The notes: generated by a model from the letters alone, not told the origin. Positions 1 to 11,906 are shown, counted from the stretch's first letter. The stretch is 64,000 bases of DNA from Massariosphaeria phaeospora (GCA_011032825.1 JAADJZ010000016.1:620001-684000), one strand, 5' to 3'. A program made the numbers and translations.

Positions 1-201
1 ATGCCCTAAGATCATGTCTGGAGTGATCCTAATGGTGAGGTGGTGTTTGCTTCGATGGTTGGCGATTTGGTGTGAAGCGGTAGCTCTCCCGAAGCAGCCT
101 AGCGCGTTAGCGGGGTGTTCGCGGAGTAAACCGCGGAGTAGACATGCAGGTCGCAATAATCGTGGAATCTATTCTCCATCACCATTCTCTGTACAGCAAT
201 C

Positions 202-1496
202 ATGGCGCCTCAATTTGAACCGCTGAAGAACGATCTTCTCCTCCGGACGGCAAGAGGTACCTACTGTCTGCCGGCGTCATCTCACAACACACTCTAATCA
301 ACTGACAGGCGAGAAGGTTGAGCGCGCACCTGTGTGGGTGATGCGGCAAGGTCAGTGGCGTGCCTCATGAGTAACCAGATAATACTAATGGAACCACAGC
401 CGGCCGCTATCTGCCCGAATACCACGAAGCGAAAGGAAGCCACGACTTCTTCGAATGCTGCCGCTCGCCCGAGATTGCGTCCACGCTCACCCTCCAGCCC
501 ATCGAACGGTACGCGGGACTCATTGACGCCGCCATAATCTTCTCCGACATTCTGGTCATACCCCAGGCAATGGGAATGGAAGTGATAATGGTGGACAAGA
601 AGGGACCGCACTTTCCCGACCCGTTGTTGTCGCCGGAAGACAAGCAATACCAGGAGGTCATGGAGCGCAAGGTCGACGTTGCTGAGTCCTTAGACTACGT
701 GTATAAGGCCATCACACTCACGAGGCAGAAACTGGCAGGAAGTGTACCGTTGATAGGCTTCTGCGGTGCGCCCTGGACGCTACTAAGCTACATGGTAGAA
801 GGGGGTGGAACTAAGATGTTCAGACAAGTGAAGACGTGGGTGTTCAAGTACCCAGAGGAGAGCAAGGCATTGCTTCAAAAGATTGCAGAGCTGTGTGTGG
901 AGTACCTTGCGTTGCAGGTGCAAGCCGGCGCACAGGTACAAGACTCAACCCCCCGTTGGAACTATAATGACTGACTGCTGGTAGTTGATCCAGGTCTTCG
1001 ACTCGTGGGCAGGCGAACTGTCTCCAGCGTCATTCAAGATATTCTCCCTTCCATATCTCACACACATCGCCGACCACTTGCCCGGCCGGCTACAAGAACT
1101 TGGGCTAGAACGCGTTCCAATGACGGTATTTGCAAAAGGGGCGTGGTATGCGCTAGAAGATCTGTGTGATACCAACTACGACGTTATCGGTCTGGATTGG
1201 CTTCACGATCCCGCCGAAGCGTACAAGGTCGCGCGTGCAAAGGGAAAGACGGTACAGGGTAATGCAGATCCCGGTGTGTTATACGGCAGCCGGGAATCAA
1301 TTACGGCTGTCGTCAAGGAGATGGCAGCGGGCTTTGGCGCTGGTAAACAAGGATGGATTGCCAACCTGGGCCATGGTATGCTTGTTGATCCGCTTGTGCT
1401 GCGTAATGCTGACAGTGTCTAGGTATAACGCCGTTTGTCAATCCGGAGGATCTAAAGTTCTACTTTGAAGAAATCCATAAATACACATCGTCTTAA
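202..1496 (+). CDS. HEM12: Uroporphyrinogen decarboxylase
   Basis: Cytosolic haem-pathway enzyme that removes four carboxyl groups from uroporphyrinogen III to give coproporphyrinogen III. Five exons: 202-256, 309-350, 400-935, 994-1375 and 1423-1496, giving 362 aa, the usual family length. The signature [10 protein letters not shown] lies at about residues 31-40, the arginine of which binds substrate carboxylates. [15 protein letters not shown] and [17 protein letters not shown] follow, and NLGHGITP near the C-terminus carries the conserved histidine. The start is the first ATG in frame with the first signature. It is tail-to-tail with the cytosine deaminase gene, with 48 bp between the stop codons. 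Recognition is by family motifs along the full length and is secure. Confidence 0.96.
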
Positions 1497-1544
1497 AATC
1501 ATCAAGTAGCATGAAGGACCTATCTACGTTTTGCATGTGTAGCG

Positions 1545-2176
1545 TCACTTGTCTTCTTCGCCGATATCCTCGTTCCTAATGCCTGTTAGTACCGAACCAG
1601 ATACACAGTTTGTACGCGTACCAATCGTCCGGGTTTTCCTTGATGAATTTCTTCATCAGTTCTTGGCACTTCTCGTTCTGCAGCACGACTACTTCGATCC
1701 CCTTCTGCTTTAGGTACTCCTCGCCTCCGACGAATGTTTGGTTTTCCCCTACTCGATAATTAACTATAAAGTCCTTCAACACAGCAGATCAGAGGCGATA
1801 CCAATAACCACACGCCTCACTTTGTACATGACGCAAGCTCCTGTGCACATGTCACAAGGCGAGAGGGTGGTGTACATGGTGGCACCGCGGTAACTGGCCG
1901 CCGGCAACCGTCCTGCCTTTTCCAAGGCGGATATCTCTGCCTGGACGCATACGGTCAGGGTGGCTACACAACGGGGTGGTAATTGGCCGCATTTGGTCAA
2001 GCAGACCTCTCACGTACATGAAGGGTGGCACTGCTGTTCTGGATGCGCATGTTGTGGCCTCGGCCTAGGATGTTGCCTTCAGCAGACACCAGGGCGGCGC
2101 CAATGGGCACGCCGCCCTCGTCGCTGCCTTTCTGCGCCTCAGCCAGGGCCGCTTTGAACCCGAGATCTGTTTCCAT
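1545..2176 (-). CDS. FCY1: Cytosine deaminase (yeast FCY1 type)
   Basis: Zinc enzyme of pyrimidine salvage that converts cytosine to uracil and, in relatives, 5-fluorocytosine to 5-fluorouracil. Four exons in transcription order: 2176-2018, 1940-1802, 1748-1616 and 1575-1545, giving 153 aa (yeast enzyme 158). The catalytic HAE triad is at residues 53-55 and is rebuilt exactly at the first splice junction. The zinc ligands are in PCDMC at residues 81-85. The C-terminal WYANEDIGEEDK needs the last small intron, which has a GTACTAAC-like branch region. Start chosen at METDLGF, which matches the family N-terminus; a longer in-frame upstream ATG exists at 2239. The gene is divergent from the DnaJ gene, sharing a 780 bp upstream region. 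Confidence 0.95.
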
Positions 2177-2956
2177 TGTGATATCTTGAAAAGGTACGAA
2201 TATCACGAAGATGGGATGGTTCCGACCGCGAGCAATCATCTCGCCAATCGCGATAAGAGATGGACCGCGCTCTGATTGGCGCGTGCGATGAGGTGGTCAT
2301 AGCTTGGTTCTGTGGCCGTTCATGGACATGCACCAGAGCCGCGACGTCGCCCGCCGCGCTCAATAGATAATTCATTTCCTTGAAATTTCTGTGCTTTCTC
2401 TCTCGCGGATATAACAGGGCTATTGTATGTTTGCGCAGACCCGCAGCGGCGTCGCACGGCAAGCCAAGCTGCAGGGGCGAGTGGAAAGCGATAGAACCCA
2501 ACGGAATCTTCGAAGCTCGGCGCAGTCGGTGCTTTGGCAACATCCCGGTCCGCTACTTTAAGGCCCAAGCAATTCTTGCCCTCAACTTCACCCACGCACC
2601 ACCACCCACCGCCCTCCACGACTGCATACGCCAGAAGCACTCCTCGCGAGCAGATCCCAATACTCTCTTCCAGCACTGAACCTTTGCAAGACCCGCGCCA
2701 TACAGGAGAGCGCCCAACAACTCTTGGTAAGCCTCTCTCCGGCCAGACTGCGCGCTCACAATCCTGCAGCCCCACGGCGAGGACAGGACACGGCGACTGC
2801 ACACAAACCCTGACTCCACGAAGCGCCGCTGACAACCCCCAGGATTCGCACCTCTACACCTAACGCGCTCGACGAGTCTCGCACCACCTACCCTCACCTT
2901 TCCGGAAACCCCGCCAGCCCCTCTTCCGAGTCAACCCACAGTCCGCCGCCACAAAT
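2177..2956. other. Divergent intergenic region FCY1 / DnaJ
   Basis: This stretch separates two divergent genes and must hold both promoters and 5' leaders. It is rich in C and A over 2580-2950, typical of a fungal leader. Several open frames cross it on both strands, but none has family similarity or splice logic that I can see. No clear TATA box was found. Confidence 0.5.
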
Positions 2957-4384
2957 ATGGTGAAAGACACCAAATTCTACGATGTGCTAGGGGTATGTCT
3001 TGACCCACGAAGCAATCCTGAGCACGGAGTCGCTAACATCGATAGGTCGCGCCCGATGCCACTGAAGCACAACTCAAATCGGCCTACAGGAAGGGCGCAC
3101 TGAAGCATCACCCAGGTACGCTCGCGCACACCAACAGCCGCTGAATTACTCTGACGTTTTCCAGATAAAAACGCACACAGCCCAGAAGCAGCCGACAAAT
3201 TCAAGGATCTCTCACACGCCTACGAAGTTCTCTCCGATCCGAGCAAGCGACAGGTATACGACCAATATGGCGAAGAAGGCCTCGAGCAAGGCGGCGGCGG
3301 AGGCGGCATGGCTGCCGAGGACCTGTTTGCGCAATTCTTCGGCGGCGGCGGTGGCCCCTTTGGCGGCATGTTCGGCGGCGGCGGTGGCATGCGGGAACAA
3401 GGCCCCAAGAAGGCCCGCACCATCTCCCACGTCCACAAGGTCTCGCTCGAGGACGTGTACAAGGGCAAGATCTCGAAACTGGCTCTGCAGAAGTCGGTCA
3501 TCTGCCCGAAGTGCGATGGTCGCGGTGGCAAAGAGGGTGCTGTCAAGAAGTGCGCTGGCTGTGAGGGCCGCGGCATGAAGACGATGATGCGCCAGATGGG
3601 CCCCATGATCCAGCGCTTCCAGACTGTCTGCCCCGACTGCCAAGGAGAGGGTGAGACTATGCGCGACCGAGACCGATGCAAGCAGTGCAACGGCAAAAAG
3701 ACCGTCATTGAGCGGAAGGTGTTGCACGTCCATGTCGACCGCGGCGTCAAGAGCGGTCACAAGGTCGAGTTCCGAGGTGAGGGTGATCAGCTTCCGGGCG
3801 TCGAGCCAGGCGACGTCGTCTTCGAGATTGAACAGAAGCCGCACGAACGATTCCAGCGCAAGGATGACGATCTGTTCTACCAGGCTGAAATCGATCTCCT
3901 GACTGCCCTCGCTGGTGGACAGATTCACATTGAGCACCTGGACGATCGTTGGTTGACCGTCGAAATTATCCCCGGCGAGTGCATCAGCCCAGGTATGTCC
4001 TTTCCACCACGCAGTCGATGATACATGCTAACAAGATCAGGCGAGGTCAAGGTAATCCGGGAACAAGGCATGCCTTCGTTTAGGCACCACGATCACGGCA
4101 ACCTCTACATCCAGTTCGACGTCAAATTCCCCAGCCGACTTGGCGGTCCCGAAGGCGCGCCTATGAGCCCCGAGCAGATCAAGGCGCTTGAGTCCGTCCT
4201 GCCACCGCGCACCGTCCCCGCGTCGCTGCCGCCGCCAGACGCCATGACCGATGACTTCACACTGGAGGATGTCGACCCGACGAGGGAATCGACTCGCGCC
4301 CGGGGAATGGCCTCCATGGGCGGTGACGACGACGACGACGAAATGCACCAGCACGGCGAACGCGTGCAGTGCGCATCACAATAA
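2957..4384 (+). CDS. mas5: Type I J-domain co-chaperone (Ydj1/Mas5 type)
   Basis: Class A Hsp40 that delivers unfolded and precursor proteins to cytosolic Hsp70. Exons 2957-2992, 3046-3115, 3165-3992 and 4041-4384, 425 aa. Order: J domain (about 1-70, HPD motif), Gly/Phe-Met linker, four CxxCxGxG-like zinc motifs (CPKCDGRG, CAGCEGRG, CPDCQGEG, CKQCNGKK), then the C-terminal substrate-binding and dimer domains. The protein ends in CASQ, the farnesylation box also found in yeast Ydj1, so membrane association is expected. The second intron falls inside the Asp codon of HPD. An acidic Asp run precedes the tail. Identification is secure. Confidence 0.97.
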
Positions 4385-5250
4385 GAAGGTGGACACATCT
4401 ATCGACAGCTAGGACAAAAACGAGTAATCATAGGAAGTACAACGACAGATGACATGCCAGAGCCAAAGCCAACGGCCAGGAAGAAAGCAAAGCGGCGTTA
4501 ATGGCTGAGAGTAGCATTCGTAGGCGTACAAGCCAGCTCGTCATTTGTCAGACGTTACCAGGACGCGACTTGGCGGAAACGCCTAGACATATCTTTGCAC
4601 CTGCATCATTTTCTTTTCCTTTCTTCGGTTCGTCTTTGTTTAGACCGGTGGGGGCCCAGGTTTCCACGAGCTCTACGTTTTTTTGCTTTCTCCCTTTTTC
4701 CATTCAACCCATTCTTCTTATCTCGTCTTCTCCGTGCCGTCTTATGTTCAAGAGGCGTTCGGTTTCCGGGGGATTCGGCTTTCGAACTGAACTGCTCACG
4801 GCGTTTGCTGAGCATGATGGGGCGTGGGGTGGGGGGGTTGGGGGGTTGGCATCGGAAACGGTGATGGCGATGGTGATGGGAATGGTCATGGTGATGAGGC
4901 CTACGTAGTTAGTACCGGTAGAAAATGGTCATGTCATGGTAATTGATTGTGTGCATGTGCATGTGCTTGTTTGTTTGGTTGGTGCGCTGTCGGTCTTGCG
5001 TCGTGATTACATCATGAGGGTTGAGTGGCTTGACTGGAAGGGGAGGGAGGGGTATATAAGTACCGCAAAGGGGGGCTCGAGTCGGTCCTTCACAAGTTCT
5101 TTGGTCGTGCGGTGCGACTCTCTAAAACCCAGGCGAATGCCACTATGTTTGGTGGGTGGGAGTGGAAAAAATTGATGACTGAGACATGCGATGGTGTGTG
5201 TGTGTGTAAGTGGAAGGCGACGGAAGTGGATAAAACCTAGAAGAGGCGTT
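4385..5250. other. Gene-free stretch with simple-sequence tracts
   Basis: No gene is supported. The segment holds pyrimidine-rich tracts at 4600-4740, a GATGGTGATGG-type imperfect triplet/hexamer run at 4857-4900, a TATATAA box at about 5053 and a GT run at 5191-5206. The open frames here have no similarity that I recognise and low-complexity composition. Confidence 0.5.
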
Positions 5251-5405
5251 GTTCATGGAGCGAGAAGGTCTGGATGCCCTTTCTCTCTCGATGCCTATGC
5301 TCATGGAGAAGTCGACAAAACTCGACAAAAACAAGACGAGCCAAAGTTCATGGAGCGAGAAGACCTGGACTCTCTTTCTCTGTCTCTCTCTCGATTTCTA
5401 TGCTC
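5251..5405 (+). repeat. Imperfect 95 bp tandem duplication
   Basis: Two adjacent units, 5251-5302 and 5346-5405, both open with GTTCATGGAGCGAGAAG. Both run through a TCTCTCTCGAT tract and close with TCTATGCTC or CCTATGCTC. The period is 95 bp. This is the upstream edge of the longer repeat-filled region that follows. Confidence 0.7.
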
Positions 5406-5867
5406 CGGGGGAATTGCAATATCAAGTATCTAATGTGGAAAACCGCTGGTTTGGGGTTGGAGAGGAGAAGGAAAGAAATGGGAGTTTTCCAGTATGTGCG
5501 GTGGGGGGAAAGGAATCGAAAGAGGAACATGTGTGAAAAAACGAGAGGAGAAATGGATGATGTTGCTGGGTGCGTGGGGCTGCTGGATGCGTAGGGCAAA
5601 GGAGAAACAGAAAGTGAAATACCAAAAGTGCGGTCTCGATGGAGCAGCGGTGGACTCTGAAGTCTCTATAAAAAAAAGGGGCAAAAGAAAAGAAATGAAA
5701 GAAACGCTTGCAAGGAATATGCATGTCTGTGGAGAGCGGACTTCGCGAAGAGATTAGTTGCGGAGAAAGAAAGAAACAGCGGGCGAGAGAATTCCATGAA
5801 TGAGGGAGATGAGAGCAAGAGATGATGAAAAATATGGGTGCGTATGCACATGTGCCGCTGCGAGCGA

Positions 5868-6432
5868 GTCAGTCGGTCTAGAAAATGCGATCCACAGCAG
5901 GCATGGGTCTGGGCCTTGGACTTGGACTGCTGGTGGAGAGGGAGGCGAAGAGAGAGATGGGCGTGGGCATGGGAATGGGGTGTATAAGCCCGCGATCTTC
6001 TGCTGAGCTGAGGAGGTCTGTTACGGACCGGGTCTCCTCGAGGGGGTGGGGAGTAGTAAAACGTCATACGAGGCCATGGATGGGGAGAAAAACTGTGTTG
6101 CGGTGTTTGATGTGTGGAGTGGTGCGGGAGATTGGCGTGTCGATAATGCATGGCCGACCGACCGACCGATCAGCTGCGAACGAGCGAGCGAGTCTGGAAA
6201 ATGCGAAGAGAGTCAACTATGGACGCGGCTGCTGAGCGAGCAGGAGAGAAAAGCGTTAAAGGATGGCTATGGGGTATATGAGTCCGCGATCTTCTGCTGA
6301 GTTGAACTGGTTCGTTACAGACGGGTTCCCTTCGAGGAGGGGGGGGGGAGTACTCAAAACCTCGTACCAAACCATGGATGGGGAGAAAAACTCCGCTGCA
6401 GTGTTCGATGTGTGTGGAGTGTAGGTAACTAA
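5868..6432 (+). repeat. Two tandem copies of a ~298 bp repeat with a TATA-like core
   Basis: Copy 1 (about 5868-6165) and copy 2 (about 6184-6432) share an ordered set of motifs. These are GAGCGAGTC, then AAAATGCGA, then TATAAGCCCGC (5983) or TATATGAGTCCGC (6275), then GATCTTCTGCTGAG. Next come TCGAGG(A/G)GG, AGTA(G/C)T and CATGGATGGGGAGAAAAAC at 6075 and 6373. Spacing between equivalent motifs is 293-298 bp. Both copies are open in several frames but show no recognisable protein. Confidence 0.75.
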
Positions 6433-6499
6433 AGAACTAGAAACAATCGTCACCTACGGTTATGGAGGAGTTGGTTGCGGGTCTGAAACATACGAAGGA

Positions 6500-8300
6500 A
6501 AAAAAACATGGTCTTGGACTGCTGGTTGAGCAGGTAGGGAGTACTAAACCCAATTCGGAGACCTGGTATGGGGAGAAAGATTTCGTGGTCAAGCTTGATG
6601 CGTGTGTGTGGAGTGGCTGTGGAGGGACTGGAAAGATTGTGCTTAGGCAGACATGGACTGGAGCAGTTGGTGTTGGGACGTGTTTCGTCACTGAGCTGAG
6701 CTGGGATGGAAAATGATGCGGCCCGACTACATGGGGGAGGGAGGGACTGCTTTGTGGTGTATAGCTGGGAACGAAGAACGCCAGATGAACTGATCAATGG
6801 AGAACGGCGCTGTGGTTGAATGAAATATATGCTGGGAAAGCAAATGGAGCACGGCTCGGACTGGGCCTGCAAGAAAAGTTTGAGAAACTGAACCAATGGA
6901 GCCCGCGGTGTTGGATTTTGATACCGTGGTTTTCAGGAAAGACTTCCTATGGAACAACGCATGAAGAGGTGTCCTAGACTTGGAAATGTATAAAGAAATA
7001 GGGAATAGGGATGGTAAAAATAAACAGCCAATGTCCCCAAGCGATGGTGTGCTGGCTTTTGGGTGCTTGGAATTGGGTTCTACAACCAAAGTTCCTCTAG
7101 TTGGACACATGGAGAGGAGTCGGAAGTCTGGGGAAATGATGGCACGTATGGAGATGGAGGTTCGACAAATACCTCTTGGACATCGTAAATGGTGGAGCGC
7201 CGTCTTGGGTGCTCGGAGCCGGAACCTAGAATAAAATGTTTCAACTTCGAATCGATGGAGACGAGTTCTCAACCTGGAGATTGATGGCATGTATGGGGAT
7301 TCGAGATTCAAAAGAAAACGTCACCGGACGCGTGCCATAGAGTGAAATGTCGGCTGTTGGATGCTTGGATCGGGATCTGAACAAAGAACAAGACACTAGT
7401 TCCATGGAGAGTGGTTCTGTCTGGGATGGTGTATTGGAACAAAACCACTTTGGACGGTGTTTATGGGGGGGTTGTAAAATTTGGGACTACCTCTCGATGG
7501 AGAGAAGAGTTTGGAGTTTGGAAAAACCTTGTCCCAGGGAAATCTATGGCGTGGTGGCTTTTGGGTGCTTGGTTTGGAATCGGAACAAATAAGATGGCAT
7601 TCTGATTGATGAAGAGTTTTTTTGGAATTCGGAATTAGGGATTGGGGATTACAAAAAACCGCCCTGGACGGTATCTATGGGGGTTGTAAAAGAATAGACA
7701 AGTACGAAATGGAGAGAGGATTTTGGGGCTTGGAAGAACTCGGCGTTTGGACACCGTCCATGGCGTGGTCCCTTCTTGGTGCTGGGATCGAAGTTGAAAC
7801 GAATAAGATGGCGAACTGATTGATGGAAAGCGATTTGAGATTGAAGCTTGCAAGAAAAGCTTCTCGGGCTGTGTCCATGGGGAGTTGTAAACAATGCGAC
7901 TATACCTTCGATGCAGAGAAGTTTGTGATCTCTGGGTTTGGATAACAGAATGAAAAAGACTTCGACAGCGTCTGTGGGGAGTTGTAAATAAAACAGATAA
8001 GTGCCTCAACGATGGTGGGACTCTGGAGTTCTCGAGCTGAATTTCTGATGGGTGGGACGGGGATAGGAATAAACGCACATTAGACGCCGTCCATGGCGTG
8101 GCGGTTCTTGGGTTGGGTGCTTGGTTCGCAGTGAAAAACACATATGAGCTTTCTCATGGAGAAAAGTTCTGGGAGTTGAGTAAAGAAAAACACACCTACT
8201 TGGGTACATAGAGGTTGTGAAAGAGACGAGAGCCCCATGCAAGAAGGAACTCTGGAAATCCCAGGCTAAATGTCTGATAAGTGAGATGGGATCAGAAAAA
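6500..8300 (+). repeat. Degenerate tandem array, ~213 bp period
   Basis: Two short motifs alternate. One resembles GACGGTGTTTATGGGGG followed by TTGTAAA, seen at 7453, 7667, 7871 and 7964 with growing divergence. The other resembles TATGGCGTGG or CATGGCGTGG followed by TTGGTGCT or TTGGGTGCTTGG, seen at 7545, 7758 and 8091, with a further TTTTGGGTGCTTGG at about 7055. An ATGGAGAGAAG-like block recurs near 7109, 7401, 7494, 7707 and 8155. The best-conserved period is 213-214 bp. No conserved reading frame runs through the units. Confidence 0.65.
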
Positions 8301-10115
8301 TTTCGTCTTTTGGGATGTAGATACGAGACTGAAAAGATGATGAGCTTTCGCTGATAGATTGGCCTCGAAGATCCGGGTTTGCATGTTCAATGCATGGAAC
8401 AGCGTCTTGAAAACAACAATGATCTGGAACTTATGGAGCAGTGCGGAAGACTGACGAATTTTCGAGCAAGAATACTGATGGACTGACTCTGGGGTTATTG
8501 GTATCTAAACCTCCGAAGTGAGAGTTTGGATTACTAGAATTGGACTGGAAATCCGATGAGGTGGTGGGGGACGACTGCTACATTTCGGATCTTGGGATCA
8601 AAAACTAAAAAGTCCTAAGGATACAGCTTTATGGGACGGTGTTTGGATTCGTTGCCGCACTCTGGAGTGAAGGCCTTGAAAATGAAAATATGGACCAGTC
8701 AACGTATAGAGTTCAAGTTCGGATGCCTCCACTTCGACTCAAAAATCCGAACTCATAACGGAGCATGGAGTAGTTCTTGGAGCCGTCTGACTTAGTTGTG
8801 AAAGGTACGGGAATTAAAGTTTTGCAGCTGCAAATTCATGGCGCAGTGGCCTTTTCCGAGCGTCAAAAAATCCGGAGCGATTCCGGGGTATGGAGCAAGT
8901 CTCGGGTTTGCTGGAATACAGAGAAGGTAGCGAGCTCGAAAAATGTCTCGGCTCTCGCTTTATGAAGCAGTGGTTTGACTTCTAGCCTTTTGTCAAATTT
9001 CGAGAACACTTCCAGGACGTGCAGATGTCCAAATCTAGAAGCCGCTGCTAATTCCAGTTGAGCGTACGATAGCAAAAGAATGATGAGCAGGGTGGAATAG
9101 AGCAGTGGCTCGGACCTCCCGGACTTCGATTACGGATAAAAAGGAGTAGAGGACGTAAGTATGGACCAGCTTTGGGGCTCACAAGTGTTTACATTTGAGC
9201 GTACAACCGGCGATTTAAACCTTCAGTAACCGCAACTATGAAGCAGCGCTTGGATTCCTGCCTTCGGTGCAAGCCTCGAATGCCTGAACACACATACACG
9301 AGTCAATATCAAACCAGTATCGGCCACTTCACATGAGCCGGGGTCGCGAACCTTCTCGTTTCACAGCTCGACTTTGGGCACATAAAAATATCACTTTGGA
9401 CGAGCTCATGGAGCACTGCTGAGATTACGTTTCCTCTCACGAATTCAAGACACGCTCGCTCGTATGTTGCCTGGTCGGAGTTTTCGAAGTCCTCCTGCTA
9501 TCGTCCTCGCAATGGAAGTTCGTCTATTGTGAACACAGTAGAATAAAGCTCGCGTGAAGAAGAGCAGTTGCGTAATAGAAGAAACCACAAATTCAAAGCA
9601 CTGAGCGAAAGTGCCCCGGGAAAGAACACAGACCTGAAAAATGTCTATTGGAAGCCAACGAAATCACGATGAAGAGACTGGCATGGAGAAGACCCGCGCG
9701 GGAAAATGAAAACAACACGTTCGATGCAACGAAAAAGAACTTCATATATTTAACAATCAAAACCGAGAAGCAACGACCATTCGTGGCATATCTTTGCTCT
9801 GGGCTCGCGTTTGATATACGATTGGCAAGATGTTTATGAAACGTTCTGATGAATTGATGCCGGACATTACCCAAAGAGTCATCGTGGTGTATAAGGATCA
9901 CAATAGCCTAGGAACCCAGGTTATGTAGATACATACTAGGCTATATAGCTGCGCCTTTTCTGTTGCAATTGGGCCAAAGATAGAGAGAAAAGATACGTAT
10001 AGTAAACCATCCCCATAAAGCCAGTATCAAGTACTAAAGGAGTGGAAGATTGTAAGCGTACCTCAAGTAATGCCCTCGCTGTCTTGGCATAATCCCGAAA
10101 CCCAAACCTGGAAGT
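8300..10115. other. Gene-free stretch, probable array relics
   Basis: No gene is supported. Up to about 9000 there are scattered words like those in the upstream array, for example GGAGCATGGAGTAGTTCTTGGAG near 8760, consistent with a decayed continuation. From about 9100 to 10100 the DNA is AT-richer and I see neither repeats nor coding structure. Confidence 0.4.
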
Positions 10116-11337
10116 TTAGTACTGGTAACAAAAGACGCCACCTGCAGTGTCCATGACCGACGCAACCGAGACGCTTGGCAAGAGGCCCCCAACATCGAGC
10201 ATGTCATTGAGCGTCACGGCTGGTGCATCTGCGCCATAACGCCTGGGGCCTGCATATGCGGTGGATCCTCCAGAAGTTGTAGCTTGCCATTGGGCCCACA
10301 AACGATCTAAGTTAGCGTGATGAAGGAAGAACACGGGATCTGCGGAGGTGTTAGTTTCAAGTAGAATAGTAGTATAAAGAAGACATGTAGGTACCATATG
10401 GCCCGGTGTAGGCGCTGAAATCGCCGCGGACACCGTCGCGCATGAATGTGTGTGCACGGTGCTCAAGCTCCGAAGAATAAACTTCAAAAGACGGAGAGCT
10501 ACGGCTCAGATCCTCGAGTGAATCAGGTGAAATGGGCGCGCCGATGCGGTGCAGCTCATCCCTTGAAGCGAAACCTCGCGACAGACAGTGTGGATGGGAC
10601 TGATCGCCGTAGTATCGGGCCTCGAGGTTAGAGAAGGGCCCCTCGCGGACACATCGGCCTTCGCCCACTGTTATAGGGGTATCAGCGGCACCGTCGCCAC
10701 CAAAGCCACTTTCAGAGTCCCACACGGGAGCACGCGGCATGTCTTCCCAGTCCTGCGACCAGTCCCAGTATCTAAAACACGTAAGCGTGAGGTCTGGACC
10801 ACAACCATGATGGGAGATTTACGGGATAACGCCCGCATAGCCGCATGTCTCCTTTAGAGCTGTCTCGTAGGCATGGACGAAATAGCGGTGCCATGGCAGA
10901 AACGGCGCCGCCTTGTGGGCGGTCGGCGCAGTGGCCTGGTGAACGCGAGGAAAGTCGTCATAGAGCGAGCCGTTGGTGTAGACTCGCGACGGTTGGGTAG
11001 TCAGACACTGGACGGCGGCGATGTAGTCGTTCCGCTCAGCACGAGCCATGGTTCGCCACTCCCTTCGGACTGCTGCGGGCCGAGAGCAGGTGGGGCCGAC
11101 GAAGCTTGGGCACACCTTGGCAGCGCCTTGAGCAGACTTCACAGCCGCCAGCACCGCCATGACACCGACCCCAAGCAGCGCGCAGGATCCGAGTGCCCAT
11201 ACCCATGTGCTTGTTCGACGCGCCGTTACACGCGGCCAGACTGCCGGCCGAAGCGGCTCGCTAGACTTGTCGTCGTCACGGTACTCGCAGTCAGCGACCA
11301 CGACGTAGGGGGACTGGGAGCGGAAGGAGGGCAACAT
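10116..11337 (-). CDS. Tyrosinase-family copper oxidase with N-terminal membrane anchor
   Basis: Type 3 copper protein expected to hydroxylate or oxidise phenols. Three exons: 11337-10823, 10771-10395 and 10339-10116, 371 aa. About 45 cytosolic-type residues precede a single hydrophobic segment (about 45-66), so it looks like a type II membrane protein rather than a secreted enzyme. CuA ligands are visible as H133, H141 and H150 (HKAAPFLPWHRYFVHAYE), followed by GYAGVIPYWDW. The CuB half has LEHRAHTFMRDGVRGDF and DPVFFLHHANLDRLW. In relatives an HxxxH pair is expected in the first of these; here the second position reads Arg. Short membrane-anchored tyrosinases of this sort are common in fungal biosynthetic clusters. 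The first ATG in frame within the long exon was chosen as start. Confidence 0.9.
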
Positions 11338-11906
11338 GGTCGGCAGTTGTCGGTCAAGACCAGTGATGGAGAAGAGGTTGGAGTCTGAGCTGATGGGATG
11401 CGTCGTTGTGTCAAGTGTGGGCCGGTTTATATACCCCTCACATCGCCTTACCACGAGTTCGTCCACAGCTTCTCCCCCTCCTCTCTGCAACATCTACTCC
11501 GTCTTTGAGAGCGGTCAGCTGACCACCACAGTGCAGACATCGCTTCTGACTCTGCATCGGTTAAATGGTGCTGTTGCTGGATGCTTTTTTCTTATCGCAT
11601 CCTATCCCCTTCTCCGCTTCCCGTGCCCCCATATCCTAGTCAAGGGATAGTTTGCCTTCTCTGTCTTGTATATTTGCGTCACCTACTCATATGAGCAAGC
11701 TCGAGCACGCTACTGGGAATGGACCATCCAACAGCTGCACAGACCGCATTGAATCATGTCTACCCAATCGACGGAGTGGTCCAGTTAACTCAGGCCCAGC
11801 TTCAGCTACTATCCTTCTCTCAACCTGTCCACAATTCTTTGGGTGCTTCGATAATGACCGTGGGATGAACTCGTAGGAAATTTGCTACATCCCATCCTGC
11901 CTGAGC
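11338..11906. other. Intergenic region upstream of tyrosinase
   Basis: Promoter-containing spacer between the tyrosinase start and the 3' end of the MFS gene. A TATATAC-type box lies at about 11430 (as GGTATATAAACC on the minus strand), about 95 bp upstream of the tyrosinase ATG. Nothing else stands out. Confidence 0.45.

Noticed and set aside
2320..2900. Overlapping long frames on both strands upstream of the DnaJ gene
   Set aside because: They mirror each other, lack family motifs and fall in the expected promoter and leader of two divergent genes.
3212..3937. 241-codon minus-strand frame through the DnaJ gene
   Set aside because: It is the antisense shadow of the conserved zinc-finger coding exon.
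5666..6151. 161-codon minus-strand frame rich in His/Ser/Pro
   Set aside because: It arises from the repeat array composition; no unit-to-unit conservation at the protein level.
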